From Burkholderiales bacterium (GTDB taxonomy: Bacteria; Pseudomonadota; Gammaproteobacteria; Burkholderiales; Burkholderiaceae_C), in contig CANBTT010000034.1 in assembly GCA_947372465.1 (NCBI GenBank), positions 1-32,545 of the forward strand: a DNA stretch of 32,545 nucleotides, written 5' to 3'. Positions within the stretch are counted from its first letter, which is position 1; every line of letters starts with the position of its first letter. Under the pieces are notes generated by a model, which was not told where the DNA came from, did no database searches, and saw only the letters and a program-made list of their open reading frames with translations. Both the position numbers and the translations under genes were made by a program. Of this stretch, positions 24,625 through 32,545 are shown one piece after another.

Positions 24625-26790
24625 GTGAGCGAGTCCCAAAGTCCATTGCACCGGGCGGTTCAAGGGGTGTTTTCACCCGATGGGCCTTTGGCCAAAGTGG
24701 ATTCCCATTTTTCGGTCAGACAAGGCCAAACAGAGATGGCCATGGCGGTGGCCGACACCTTGGAGAGCGGGGGTGCATTGGTGGTGGAGGCTGGCACTGG
24801 TGTGGGTAAAACATTTGCCTATCTTGTGCCCGCGCTTTTGAGCGGCGAGCGGGTGGTGATTTCCACCGCCACCAAAACGCTACAAGATCAATTGTTTGCC
24901 CGAGACTTGCCCGCGCTCATTGCGGCTTTGAAACTGCCCACCAAAATGGCCCTCTTGAAAGGGCGTGCCAATTACTTGTGCTTGTACCGTTTGGGCTTGG
25001 CAAGAGAAGAGGGCCTGTTTCCCGATCGCTATGTGGTGCATCTGTTGAGCAAGGTGGAGCGGTGGGCCAAAGCCACAGACAAGGGGGATTTGAGCGAGCT
25101 CGAAGGGCTTGATGAGCGCTCGGCCTTGATCCCCATGATCACCTCAACCAAAGAGAATTGTTTGGGCAGTGAGTGTCCACAGTTCAAGTCATGCCATGTG
25201 GCATTGGCCAGGCGCGAGGCCATGGCCGCAGATGTCGTGGTGATCAACCACCATTTGTTTTTTGCTGACCTGTCCATGAAAGAAAGCGGCATGGCCGAAT
25301 TGTTGCCCAACACCAAAGTGGTGATCTTTGATGAGGCGCATCAACTCAATGAGACTGGGGTCAATTTTCTGGGTGAGCAGTTGAGCTCCGCTCAGTTCAT
25401 CGAATTGGCCCGTGACTTGTTGGCTTTGGGCGCCGCTTCTGCCAAGGGCATGGGGCCTTGGCAGGCTTTGGCCGCTCAACTCGAGACCATGGGCAAAACA
25501 TTCAGAGGTCTTTTTGCAAAAAACGATCGCAGTCAAAAGCTCAGCTGGTTGGGCCTGGCGCCCCAAGGCTTGGATGAGCTCATGTGGCAAAGCACCATGA
25601 GCGCAATGGGCACGCTGTTGCAAGAACTGCAAGCTGCGGTTGAGTTGGTTGAACAAACCGGACCCGACTGGGAACGTTACATGGAGCGGGTGCAAGACAT
25701 GCAAGCGCGCATTGTGTTGTTTGAGTCTGCCCTGGAGCCCGGCTGCGTTCGTTTCGCCGATGTCGGGGGGTCGGTGCGTCTCATCCAAGCGCCTCTTGAC
25801 ATTGCCAACACCTTGGGGCCCAAAACGCTCTCCGCAACATGGGCTGTCAATGAGGCTTCTAGGCAGCTTGCGCGAACAGTTTCATCGACCCCAAACGAGG
25901 GGGCATGGCCAGAAGAAGAAACAAACCCCTTTGATGATGCGCGAACCTGCGCCAATGGCTCAAGTGCTGCGCTGAGCAAGCCGGCGTCAAGTGAGAGCCC
26001 GAAAGCATGGATCTTTACCTCTGCAACACTGGGTGCGGAGCCGAGTTTGAGTTGGTTCACCCAGCCTTGTGGTCTGACGCATGCCCGCGTTCTACAAGTC
26101 AAAAGCCCCTTCAATTATGCAAAACAAGCGGTGTTGTTGGTGCCCAAAAACATGGTCTTGCCTTCAGATGCCAAACACAGTGAGCAAGTCAGTGAGCTTT
26201 CTGCCAAGGTGATCAAAATACTGGGCGGCAAAACGCTGGTGTTGACCACCACCCTTCGCGCTTTGAAAGACATCGCTCAGCGGCTCAAGGATTTGTTAAA
26301 AGAGCATCCACACATTGAGGTCTTGGTGCAAGGCGAGGGTTCTAAAATTGAGCTCATGCAGCGCTTTAGAGGGCCCGCTGATCATGAGCAAGGGGGCTTC
26401 GTGCTGGTCGCGTCCGCCTCCTTTTGGGAGGGCTTTGATGTGCCCGGGGATGCGTTGCAGGCCGTGATCATTGACAAGTTGCCCTTTCCTCCACCCAACG
26501 ACCCCATGGTTGAGGCTCGCAGCAAGCGCTTGGAGAGCGAGGGCAAGAGCGCCTTCAACAGTTACTTCTTGGCAGAAGCAGGGGTGTCTTTGAAGCAAGG
26601 TGCTGGACGCTTGATCAGGCGCGAGAGCGACAAGGGTGTCTTGGTGGTGTGCGATACCCGCTTGTCCACCACGGGTTATGGCAAGCGTCTGATGGCCGCT
26701 TTGCCACCCATGGCCCGAGTCTCCGATGAGGAGGCTTTGCTTGAAGGGCTCAAGCGACTTACCAAATCTGCCACCAAGACCGGGGCTTGA
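24625..26790 (+). CDS. ATP-dependent DNA helicase, DinG/YoaA (XPD-like) family
   Basis: A 721-residue superfamily 2 5'-3' helicase with an iron-sulfur cluster, of the DinG/YoaA group that unwinds R-loops, D-loops and forked DNA during repair. Walker A AGTGVGKT is at 56-63, cluster cysteines are Cys119, Cys179, Cys184 and Cys190, and the DEAH box is at 236-239. The late motifs SASFWEGFDVPG and QGAGRLIRRESD, the latter with the arginine-finger region, are also visible. The GTG at 24625 is favoured by GGAG seven bases upstream; the frame is open to a GTG at 24511 without a ribosome-binding site. Its last 32 bases overlap the 3' end of bamD on the other strand. Sequence alone does not separate DinG from YoaA. 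Confidence 0.92.
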   Translation: MSESQSPLHRAVQGVFSPDGPLAKVDSHFSVRQGQTEMAMAVADTLESGGALVVEAGTGVGKTFAYLVPALLSGERVVISTATKTLQDQLFARDLPALIAALKLPTKMALLKGRANYLCLYRLGLAREEGLFPDRYVVHLLSKVERWAKATDKGDLSELEGLDERSALIPMITSTKENCLGSECPQFKSCHVALARREAMAADVVVINHHLFFADLSMKESGMAELLPNTKVVIFDEAHQLNETGVNFLGEQLSSAQFIELARDLLALGAASAKGMGPWQALAAQLETMGKTFRGLFAKNDRSQKLSWLGLAPQGLDELMWQSTMSAMGTLLQELQAAVELVEQTGPDWERYMERVQDMQARIVLFESALEPGCVRFADVGGSVRLIQAPLDIANTLGPKTLSATWAVNEASRQLARTVSSTPNEGAWPEEETNPFDDARTCANGSSAALSKPASSESPKAWIFTSATLGAEPSLSWFTQPCGLTHARVLQVKSPFNYAKQAVLLVPKNMVLPSDAKHSEQVSELSAKVIKILGGKTLVLTTTLRALKDIAQRLKDLLKEHPHIEVLVQGEGSKIELMQRFRGPADHEQGGFVLVASASFWEGFDVPGDALQAVIIDKLPFPPPNDPMVEARSKRLESEGKSAFNSYFLAEAGVSLKQGAGRLIRRESDKGVLVVCDTRLSTTGYGKRLMAALPPMARVSDEEALLEGLKRLTKSATKTGA

Positions 26791-27568
26791 TGAAGTCATC
26801 AAGTGTTTTGTCTGCAAACTTGGGAAAGGTTGTGGCAATGATGCGCTGGGTATCGTCCTTTAATTGGGTCAAGCCCAAATGAGCGTAGGCGTCTCGGATG
26901 ATCAACAAGGCTTCATGGATCGCGGGCACGCCGCGGTACTCGTTGATGGCCGCCTGGGCGCGATTGATGGCTGCAATGTAGGCCCCTTTTTTGAAATAGT
27001 AGCGCGCCACATTCACCTCTGATTGCGCGAGCACATTGACCTCATAGAGCATGCGAAGTCGAGCGTCCTCGGCGTATTTGGAGTTGGGAAAACGAATCAG
27101 CAACTCACGAAATGCATCAAAGCTCTCTTTGGCCGCCTTTTGGTCTCGCTCAGAGAGGTCTTGTTTGGTGATGCTGGATAAAAACCCAAGGTCGTCATTG
27201 AAATTGGCCACGCCTTTGAGATAATAAGCATAGTCCAAGGCAGGAGATGCGGGGTTGATTTTGATGAACCGGTCCAATGTCGAGACCGCCATGATGGCGT
27301 CCCCGCTTTTGTATTGTGCATAGGCTTTCTCAATCTGGGCTTGTTGAGATAAGATGGAGCCCGCTGCACGGCCCTCTAATTTCTCATACAAGGTGATGGC
27401 TTTTTCATAAAGTTTGGCATTGAGGTTGTCTTTCGCTTCTGCGTAGAGCTTCTCTGGTTTCCAATCCGCCGTCTCGTCGTAGTTGGACGCACAAGAGACC
27501 AGCGTCAGGGCCAACAAGCCACACAATGTGGACGCCAAAAGCCGTGATAATGAATTAAGACCAAGCAC
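26759..27568 (-). CDS. bamD: Outer membrane assembly lipoprotein BamD
   Basis: A 269-residue lipoprotein of the beta-barrel assembly machinery (BAM), essential in E. coli, that binds BamA and BamC from the periplasmic side of the outer membrane. The signal peptide ends in the lipobox LVSC, with the acylated cysteine at 26. TPR-like helix pairs fill the rest, with LYAEAKDNLNAKLYEKAI, the ALDYAYYLKGVANF block and RFPNSKYAEDA characteristic. The GTG at 27568 is preferred since AAAGGG ends eight bases upstream; a GTG at 27577 overlaps that site. It is divergent from rluD, as in E. coli, and its 3' end overlaps the helicase gene by 32 bases. Confidence 0.94.
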   Translation of the reverse strand: MLGLNSLSRLLASTLCGLLALTLVSCASNYDETADWKPEKLYAEAKDNLNAKLYEKAITLYEKLEGRAAGSILSQQAQIEKAYAQYKSGDAIMAVSTLDRFIKINPASPALDYAYYLKGVANFNDDLGFLSSITKQDLSERDQKAAKESFDAFRELLIRFPNSKYAEDARLRMLYEVNVLAQSEVNVARYYFKKGAYIAAINRAQAAINEYRGVPAIHEALLIIRDAYAHLGLTQLKDDTQRIIATTFPKFADKTLDDFIKPRSWWQIW

Positions 27569-27603
27569 TGAGCACACCCTTTATTTTTTCCAACGAACCT
27601 GCG

Positions 27604-27610
27604 TATTATC
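27604..27610. promoter_or_regulatory. Shared -10 element of divergent bamD and rluD
   Basis: Read rightward, TATTAT (27604-27609) is a good -10 whose start point would fall at or next to the rluD ATG (27615). Read leftward, the same bases give GATAAT (27610-27605), a good -10 for bamD with a leader of about 30 bases that contains its ribosome-binding site. Clear -35 elements are not seen for either direction. Confidence 0.4.
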
Positions 27611-27614
27611 GGCC

Positions 27615-28700
27615 ATGACGGACACCAAGACAGCAATTATTGACTTTGAGGGGGAAGATTTTTTAAGTTTTACGGCTCAAAACCCAGAAGAAGCGATCGT
27701 GGAGGAGCGGGAAATTGAAATTTCCATGTCTGCGCACGGCAAGCGACTGGATGTGGCCCTGAGCGAGTGTTTGCCAGAGTTCTCAAGAAGCTTTGTCCAG
27801 CAGCTCATGCAAGAGGGCTTGGTCACGGAGTTGCCTGCGAAGGCGACAGCGCTTTTCTCAGACAAGCCAAGTCACGAGCAGGGGAGAGCTTTGAAGGCCT
27901 CTACCAAGGTCAAGGCGGGTGTGCGCTATCAAGTGCGCATTCGTGAGACGGAGCAAACCCAGGCCTTTGTGCCCCAAGAGATGGACTTGGAGGTGGTGTT
28001 TGAAGACGAGCACCTTCGAGTGATCAACAAGCCCGCCGGTTTGGTGGTGCATCCTGCCGCAGGTCACTGGAGCGGCACGCTCTTGAACGGCTTGCTCGCG
28101 CTCGATGAGGGGGCTAAATTTGTGCCCAGGGCCGGCATTGTTCATCGCTTGGACAAAGACACCAGTGGTTTGATGGTGGTTGCCAAGACTCGCGAGTGCA
28201 TGGACCGCTTGATCGCTTTGATCACCCAGCGGGAAATGAAAAGAGAGTATGTTTGCATTGCGCAAGGGGCCTGGCAAGAGGGTCAAAGGATGGAGATCCA
28301 TCAGGCCATCGGGCGCGACGTTCGCAATCGACTCAAGATGGCTGTGGTCGATTTGGCGCACCAATCGGGCAAAGTGGCCCACACCTCCTGTGTCTGTTTG
28401 GCAAGCCACGAACAGTACAGTCTCATTTACTGTCAACTGCACACGGGAAGAACCCACCAAATTCGTGTCCATTTGAGCGCCCACCACCATCCCATTTATG
28501 CCGACACGCTCTATGGCGCCAAAGGCACCGGAGAGGGGGGCCTTAAAAGGCAGGCCTTGCACGCCTTTCGTTTGAGTTTTGATCACCCCTATGGCGGCGA
28601 GAAAAAGGTCTTTTGTGCACACTTGCCACAAGACTTGTCCGATGTCGCGCAAAGTCTCGGACTCAGTTACAATTTGGACTCTATTGCCATGTCCACTTGA
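27615..28700 (+). CDS. rluD: 23S rRNA pseudouridine synthase D
   Basis: A 362-residue RluA-family pseudouridine synthase; RluD modifies U1911, U1915 and U1917 in helix 69 of 23S rRNA in E. coli. An acidic N-terminal extension (1-35) precedes an S4-like domain (about 40-110). The catalytic domain has Asp180 in HRLDKDTSG, preceded by INKPAGLVVHPAAG. HTGRTHQIRVHL and HALRLSF-like HAFRLSF near the end are typical. Divergence from bamD supports RluD over RluC. No Shine-Dalgarno sequence precedes the ATG, and a -10 element ends six bases upstream, so the transcript may be leaderless. The frame is open upstream to 27483, but that would run into bamD. Confidence 0.93.
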   Translation: MTDTKTAIIDFEGEDFLSFTAQNPEEAIVEEREIEISMSAHGKRLDVALSECLPEFSRSFVQQLMQEGLVTELPAKATALFSDKPSHEQGRALKASTKVKAGVRYQVRIRETEQTQAFVPQEMDLEVVFEDEHLRVINKPAGLVVHPAAGHWSGTLLNGLLALDEGAKFVPRAGIVHRLDKDTSGLMVVAKTRECMDRLIALITQREMKREYVCIAQGAWQEGQRMEIHQAIGRDVRNRLKMAVVDLAHQSGKVAHTSCVCLASHEQYSLIYCQLHTGRTHQIRVHLSAHHHPIYADTLYGAKGTGEGGLKRQALHAFRLSFDHPYGGEKKVFCAHLPQDLSDVAQSLGLSYNLDSIAMST

Positions 28701-28857
28701 AGGGGTCATGAGGTTCAAGGGCTTCTTGAATTTGGCAGTCCCGTGTGGCGTGGACAATGCGTTTGCGCCCAAAGTGCCCATTCACGGAGCGCGTGTGTCG
28801 AATTCATTCAGACAAAGAACTGGTCTTCAATCACGTGCCCGATTCGTTAGCAGTCTC

Positions 28858-28878
28858 CAAGCGCCCTTTGGGCGCTTG
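28858..28878 (+). terminator. GC-rich perfect hairpin downstream of rluD
   Basis: A 9-bp perfect stem CAAGCGCCC/GGGCGCTTG (28858-28866 with 28870-28878) with loop TTT. The following bases are CAAAATACATTG rather than a T run, so it is a probable 3'-end structure but not a canonical terminator. The rest of the 287-base gap between rluD and scpB shows no supportable gene. Confidence 0.55.
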
Positions 28879-28987
28879 CAAAATACATTGTTCAAGGCGC
28901 TCTTTGAGCAAGCCCTAGCCACAAGATCGGGACTCAAATCCTTTTCTTTTTTAGACAAGTCGTCGTTTTTTCTTTTCGGAGCCTGAG

Positions 28988-29701
28988 ATGAATACCTTGG
29001 ATGCCCAACGGGTCCTTGAAACCGCTTTGATTTGTGCTGTGCAGCCCATGACCGTCAAGGAGATGGGGGTTTTGTTCGCGCAAGAGGTGGGGGCCGATAC
29101 CATCAAAACCCTTTTGGCTCATCTTCAAGACGCTTGGAGTGACAAAGGCGTTGAGTTGGTCGAAGTGGCCAGTGGTTGGCGGTTTCAAAGCCGTTCAAAC
29201 ATGCGCATGTATTTGGACCGTTTGCATCCGGAAAAACCACCCAAGTACAGTCGCGCCGTGCTTGAGACCTTGGCAATCATTGCGCACAGACAGCCCGTCA
29301 CGCGTGCCGACATGGAAGACATTCGAGGGGTGACCATCAACTCTTTGGTCATCAAGCAATTGGAGGACCGCGGCTGGGTAGAGGTCATTGGTCACAAAGA
29401 GACCGTGGGCAGGCCCGCTCTATTTGCAACCACCAAACATTTCCTGGACGATTTGGGGCTCAACAGCATTGAGGCCTTGAAGTCTGAAGATTTGACGGCT
29501 CAAGCCCAGGCGGTTTTGGCTCAATTTGATGCGCTGAATGCACTTGAAGGCACGGCGCCCGTCTTGCAAGACGCTCAAATGCAAGACGCCCAAGCGTCTG
29601 TGGATCAGGGCCCCAACACGCAGGTGTCGCCTGAAGGGCATGAGGCCTCAGCCCAGGAGGGCGCTCAAGGTGTTGAGACGACCCCAGATGCTCAAAATTA
29701 A
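28988..29701 (+). CDS. scpB: Segregation and condensation protein B
   Basis: A 237-residue kleisin-associated ScpB, which with ScpA and SMC forms the bacterial condensin for chromosome segregation. Two winged-helix domains fill residues of about 1-165, with YSRAVLETLAIIAHRQPVTRADMEDIRGV the most conserved block and VGRPALFATTKHFLDDLGL closing the second. Residues 175-237 are an acidic, Gln/Ala-rich tail with a small repeat (LQDAQMQDAQ) that looks disordered. CGGAG at 28977-28981 stands six bases before the ATG. scpA is not next to it in the window. rluB follows after 87 bases, a pairing common in many bacteria. Confidence 0.95.
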   Translation: MNTLDAQRVLETALICAVQPMTVKEMGVLFAQEVGADTIKTLLAHLQDAWSDKGVELVEVASGWRFQSRSNMRMYLDRLHPEKPPKYSRAVLETLAIIAHRQPVTRADMEDIRGVTINSLVIKQLEDRGWVEVIGHKETVGRPALFATTKHFLDDLGLNSIEALKSEDLTAQAQAVLAQFDALNALEGTAPVLQDAQMQDAQASVDQGPNTQVSPEGHEASAQEGAQGVETTPDAQN

Positions 29702-29711
29702 AGGGTCCGAA

Positions 29712-29739
29712 ACCCAAGAGACCCAAGAGACCCATAGAG
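29712..29739 (+). repeat. Short tandem repeat in scpB-rluB spacer
   Basis: ACCCAAGAG occurs twice in direct succession (29712-29720, 29721-29729), followed by the near-copy ACCCATAGAG (29730-29739). Likely slippage-generated sequence. Confidence 0.6.
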
Positions 29740-29788
29740 CCGCACCTTCGGAGGCCACTTTTACGCCCCCTAACCACAGAGTACTTTG

Positions 29789-31132
29789 ATGCAAGAACCG
29801 CTTCCTACTGATATGTCCAAACCCCAATCGCCTCAAGCTGCGCAAGACTTGCATGGCTCGCAAGCTTTGCCTGCAGGTGTGGGTGCCAATGAACCGGTGG
29901 GGGCAGTGAGCGATCACGACCTCGCCCAAGGGGGGCATCAACTCGAGTCGCAGCAAGCCAGTGGCCCACCGAAGGCCATTATGTTTTCCGATGTGGTTTC
30001 TGGTGAATTTGATGAGCACATTGAAGACGAGGATTTGGTCTTGGCCAAGCGCGTGCTCTTGCCCCAACCCGAGTCCCCCAAGCTTCACAAAGTGTTGGCT
30101 CAGGCGGGCCTGGGTTCACGCTTGGAGATGGAGCAGTTGATCATTGAGGGCAGAATTTCGGTCAACAATGTGCCGGCCCATGTGGGTCAACGCATCCAGT
30201 ATGGGGACCAAGTCAAGGTCAATGGCCGCTCTATTCATGTTCGAGTCTCTGCGCCCCCGACACGCGTCATTGCTTACCACAAGCCCGCGGGTGAAGTGGT
30301 CACGCACGATGACCCGCAAAATAGACCCACTGTCTTTAGAAAGTTGCCGCGTTTGCAGCATGGCAAGTGGCAGTCCGTTGGGCGACTTGATTTGAACACA
30401 GAGGGCTTGTTGCTGTTCACCAGCAACGGCCAATTGGCCAACCAATTGATGCATCCCCGATTCGGCTTAGAGCGTGAATATGCGGTTCGTGTATTGGGTG
30501 CTTTGTCCAGGGATGAAAAACAACAATTGCTCGATGGGGTGCAGCTTGATGATGGTCCCGCCAAGTTTGGCTCGCTTGAAGACGGTGGCGGCGAAGGGTC
30601 CAATTGTTGGTACCGCGTCACCATCAGTGAGGGGAGAAACCGCGAGGTCAGAAGAATGATCGAAGCGGTGGGACATGCGGTGTCGCGTTTGATTCGCATT
30701 CGCTATGGTCAGATGGTGTTGCCCAGAGGCCTCAAACGAGGCGCCTTCATGGAGCTCGATGAGACGGACATCCGTGCGCTCATTCAAGCCTGTGGCATGA
30801 ACGAGGCGCAGGGTCTGGGTTCGGATCGCGCAACCGCTGCGGCGCGCAAGCCCCAAGTCAACCGTGCCCGTCCTGGACAAAAGGGTGCAGGCCCCAGGGC
30901 CTCTTATCCTCGTGCGCCCAGTGCAGAGCGCAATGCCTTTGAAGGATCTGCCTTTGGCTTGTCCAATGCCAGGGGGCGGGGCGCGAAGCCCAAAGTGGCC
31001 GCTCAACCCGACCCCATGAAAACATCGGTGGGCTACATTGGCAGCGACAGTCTGAACAAGCAAAGAAGAGAAAAAGGCCCCGCTGGCCCGAGTCGAATGG
31101 GGGGCTCTGGACCCAAAAGAGGGCGCAGATAG
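29789..31132 (+). CDS. rluB: 23S rRNA pseudouridine synthase B (RsuA/RluB family)
   Basis: A 447-residue RsuA-type pseudouridine synthase; RluB modifies U2605 of 23S rRNA in E. coli. A variable acidic N-terminus (1-95) is followed by an S4 RNA-binding domain (about 97-150, KLHKVLAQAGLGSR), then the catalytic domain with Asp201 in GRLDLNTEGLLLFT and the RNREVRRMIE block. Residues of about 345-447 form a basic Arg/Lys/Gly/Pro-rich tail, ending GPKRGRR, common in RluB of this group and probably RNA-binding. The ATG at 29789 has only a weak AGAG upstream; an ATG at 29813 is possible. The scpB neighbour supports RluB over RluE or RsuA. Confidence 0.92.
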   Translation: MQEPLPTDMSKPQSPQAAQDLHGSQALPAGVGANEPVGAVSDHDLAQGGHQLESQQASGPPKAIMFSDVVSGEFDEHIEDEDLVLAKRVLLPQPESPKLHKVLAQAGLGSRLEMEQLIIEGRISVNNVPAHVGQRIQYGDQVKVNGRSIHVRVSAPPTRVIAYHKPAGEVVTHDDPQNRPTVFRKLPRLQHGKWQSVGRLDLNTEGLLLFTSNGQLANQLMHPRFGLEREYAVRVLGALSRDEKQQLLDGVQLDDGPAKFGSLEDGGGEGSNCWYRVTISEGRNREVRRMIEAVGHAVSRLIRIRYGQMVLPRGLKRGAFMELDETDIRALIQACGMNEAQGLGSDRATAAARKPQVNRARPGQKGAGPRASYPRAPSAERNAFEGSAFGLSNARGRGAKPKVAAQPDPMKTSVGYIGSDSLNKQRREKGPAGPSRMGGSGPKRGRR

Positions 31133-31216
31133 GGCATCAAAACAGCCATGCTTGCGCCATGTGGCCCCTATTTCGATGAGAAACACTGCTTTTAGTTGTT
31201 TCGTTTCAAGCAAGAG

Positions 31217-31281
31217 GTTCAAAGTGGTGCATGCTTTGGGCTAAAATAGCGGGTTATCCCGAGCCTTCGGCGGCTTTTTTT
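31217..31281 (+). promoter_or_regulatory. ndk promoter and attenuator-like leader
   Basis: The possible -35 TTCAAA (31217-31222) and -10 TAAAAT (31241-31246) are spaced 18 bases. Downstream lie a hairpin CGGG-TTAT-CCCG (31249-31260) and then AGCC/GGCT (31262-31265 with 31272-31275) around TTCGGC, followed by a run of T ending at 31281. The last part resembles a weak intrinsic terminator inside the ndk leader. Confidence 0.4.
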
Positions 31282-31339
31282 GCGGCCTTCAACGCTCAAA
31301 GCGGGACAAATTTAACCAACTGATTTAGGAACATATCAA

Positions 31340-31765
31340 ATGTCTATCGAAAGAACACTCTCTATCATCAAGCCCGATGCAGTCGCAAAAAACGTCATTG
31401 GCCAAATTTATGCACGTTTTGAAGCCGCAGGCTTGAAGGTCATTGCTGCACGCATGGCGCATTTGTCCAGGGGCGAGGCCGAGGCTTTTTATGCGGTGCA
31501 CAAAGCGCGCCCCTTTTTCAAAGATTTGGTGGACTTCATGGTCTCTGGTCCCGTGATGATCCAGTGCCTTGAAGGTGAAGGTGCCATTGCCAAGAACCGC
31601 GATTTGATGGGTGCGACAGATCCCAAGAAGGCCGCGCCTGGAACCATCCGCGCTGATTTTGCTGACAGCATTGATGCCAATGCAGTGCACGGCTCTGATG
31701 CTGCAGAAACAGCTCAGCAAGAGATCGCATTCTTTTTTGCAGGCATGAACGTGTACGGTCATTGA
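31340..31765 (+). CDS. ndk: Nucleoside diphosphate kinase
   Basis: A 141-residue NDP kinase that transfers the gamma-phosphate of ATP to nucleoside diphosphates through a phospho-histidine. The catalytic His117 is in NAVHGSD, and [12 protein letters not shown] at the start, [11 protein letters not shown] in the middle and the C-terminal EIAFFF are standard. The length is typical. TAGGA at 31326-31330 stands nine bases before the ATG. The order ndk-rlmN is widely conserved in proteobacteria. Confidence 0.97.
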   Translation: MSIERTLSIIKPDAVAKNVIGQIYARFEAAGLKVIAARMAHLSRGEAEAFYAVHKARPFFKDLVDFMVSGPVMIQCLEGEGAIAKNRDLMGATDPKKAAPGTIRADFADSIDANAVHGSDAAETAQQEIAFFFAGMNVYGH

Positions 31766-31827
31766 ACCCGTAAAACTTCAAACGCCTAGAGCTCTAGGGG
31801 TCTTGATGTTTTGTTGGTCTGACGGTG

Positions 31828-31860
31828 CCTGAACCGGCGCATCATTTGCGCTGGTTTGGG
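31828..31860 (+). other. Long stem-loop between ndk and rlmN
   Basis: A 14-bp stem including three G-U pairs (31828-31841 with 31847-31860) closes a 5-base loop TCATT; its core is AACCGGCGCA with TGCGCTGGTT. No T run follows. The perfect palindrome CCTAGAGCTCTAGG at 31785-31798 lies just upstream, 19 bases after the ndk stop. Together they may separate ndk and rlmN expression. Confidence 0.5.
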
Positions 31861-31952
31861 CATTGTTCATTGGGGACCTTGCTGTTCAAAGCCCCTTTTC
31901 GTCCATGGCGCCTGCGTCCAATGGTTGGTCAATTTTTTTGAAGGTGCAAGAA

Positions 31953-32545
31953 GTGCAGCAATTGTTGGAATTTGATCGAACAGGCATGATTGAGTTTGCC
32001 AAAGGGCTTGGAGAAAAGCCCTTTCGTGCCACGCAATTGTTTCGATGGATCCATCAAAGGGGCATGCAAGATTTTGAGCACATGAGCGATTTGGCTAAAT
32101 CGCTTCGGGAGAAATTGAGCACCACAGCCTTTGTTCAACCCTTGCCCTTGCTCGCAGAACACCGTTCAAAAGATGGCGTGATCAAGTGGCTTTTTGATGT
32201 GGGACAGGGCAACGCCATTGAAACCGTCTACATTCCGGAGAGCGACCGAGGCACCTTGTGCATTTCCTCTCAAGCCGGATGTGCTGTGGGGTGTACCTTT
32301 TGCTCCACGGGCTACCAGGGGTTCAGTCGCAACTTGACCACCGCTGAGATCATCGCTCAGTTGTGGTTTGCTGAGCACACCCTCAGGCAGCAACAAGCCC
32401 AGGGTGCCAAAGAGAGCCGCGTCATCACCAATGTGGTGATGATGGGCATGGGGGAGCCCCTTCAAAACTACGCCAATTTGGTACCCGCTTTGAAGATCAT
32501 GCTGGATGACCATGCCTATGGCCTCTCAAGAAGACGCACCACCGT
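31953..32545 (+). CDS. rlmN: Dual-specificity rRNA/tRNA adenine C2-methyltransferase RlmN, 3'-truncated by window edge
   Basis: Radical SAM enzyme that methylates C2 of A2503 in 23S rRNA and A37 in some tRNAs. The visible 197 residues hold the N-terminal accessory domain ([17 protein letters not shown]), the radical SAM cluster motif CAVGCTFC (Cys110, Cys114, Cys117) and the GMGEP motif. The catalytic methyl-carrier cysteine and the rest of the barrel lie beyond the window. The GTG at 31953 is preferred because GAAGGTG at 31940-31946 stands six bases upstream and the product then starts close to the family's LLDFD-like N-terminus (here LLEFD). A GTG three codons earlier is possible. Confidence 0.95.
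   Translation, partial: MQQLLEFDRTGMIEFAKGLGEKPFRATQLFRWIHQRGMQDFEHMSDLAKSLREKLSTTAFVQPLPLLAEHRSKDGVIKWLFDVGQGNAIETVYIPESDRGTLCISSQAGCAVGCTFCSTGYQGFSRNLTTAEIIAQLWFAEHTLRQQQAQGAKESRVITNVVMMGMGEPLQNYANLVPALKIMLDDHAYGLSRRRTT

Noticed and set aside
27858..28781. 307-codon leftward open frame across rluD
   Set aside because: Lies opposite the conserved RluD catalytic domain; its translation has no recognisable motifs.
28579..28986. 135-codon open frame overlapping the rluD end and the gap before scpB
   Set aside because: Starts inside rluD without a ribosome-binding site; translation shows no PgeF or other family pattern.
30467..31222. 251-codon leftward open frame across rluB
   Set aside because: Antisense to RluB; composition reflects the reversed basic tail rather than a real protein.
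1..32545. CRISPR arrays, insertion sequences, prophage, tRNA and rRNA genes
   Set aside because: Looked for along the whole window; no regularly spaced repeats, transposase or integrase motifs, or tRNA/rRNA sequence were seen.

Overview
The window looks like chromosomal DNA of a betaproteobacterium of the order Burkholderiales, probably close to the Comamonadaceae. This rests on gene content and order (sucA-odhB-lpdA-zapE; bamD divergent from rluD; scpB-rluB-ndk-rlmN), on two Bug-type periplasmic receptors, on heavy use of TTG for leucine and on moderate GC content. No phage, insertion sequence, CRISPR array, rRNA or tRNA was seen.

Left part (1-6.2 kb): the 3' part of a dihydrolipoamide dehydrogenase gene, probably the last gene of a pyruvate dehydrogenase operon, ends at a clear intrinsic terminator. 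A low-affinity phosphate uptake pair follows (DUF47/PhoU-like protein plus Pit permease). Next come a leftward NlpC/P60 cell-wall hydrolase and a rightward pair, an acrylyl-CoA reductase-like enzyme overlapping an isochorismatase-like hydrolase by one base.

Middle part (6.3-15.4 kb): an accessory catabolic block. A rightward four-gene set encodes an ACMSD-like amidohydrolase, a dienelactone hydrolase, a CocE/NonD hydrolase and a Bug receptor. A leftward second amidohydrolase follows, then a second Bug receptor and propionyl-CoA synthetase (prpE). Together they suggest uptake and breakdown of a small organic acid, ester or lactone that feeds propionyl-CoA and the TCA cycle. The substrate cannot be read from the sequence.

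Right part (15.3-32.5 kb): an unrecognised protein with an internal duplication (leftward, stop codon overlapping that of prpE), then a long structured non-coding stretch leading into the 2-oxoglutarate dehydrogenase operon (sucA, odhB, lpdA) and zapE. After these come a secreted coiled-coil protein, a DinG/YoaA-type helicase, bamD (leftward), rluD, scpB, rluB, ndk and the 5' part of rlmN, which runs off the window.

The most interesting signals are non-coding. The sucA leader matches in position the sucA RNA motif, an orphan candidate riboswitch of Burkholderiales, and shows a possible switch between two purine-rich sites, one of them the Shine-Dalgarno sequence. A terminator about 150 bases upstream of sucA belongs to no annotated transcript and may end an unannotated small RNA. 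The odhB-lpdA gap folds into a large nested inverted repeat. rluD appears to be transcribed without a leader, from a -10 element shared with divergent bamD. All functional calls are from reading the sequence only; no database search was possible.
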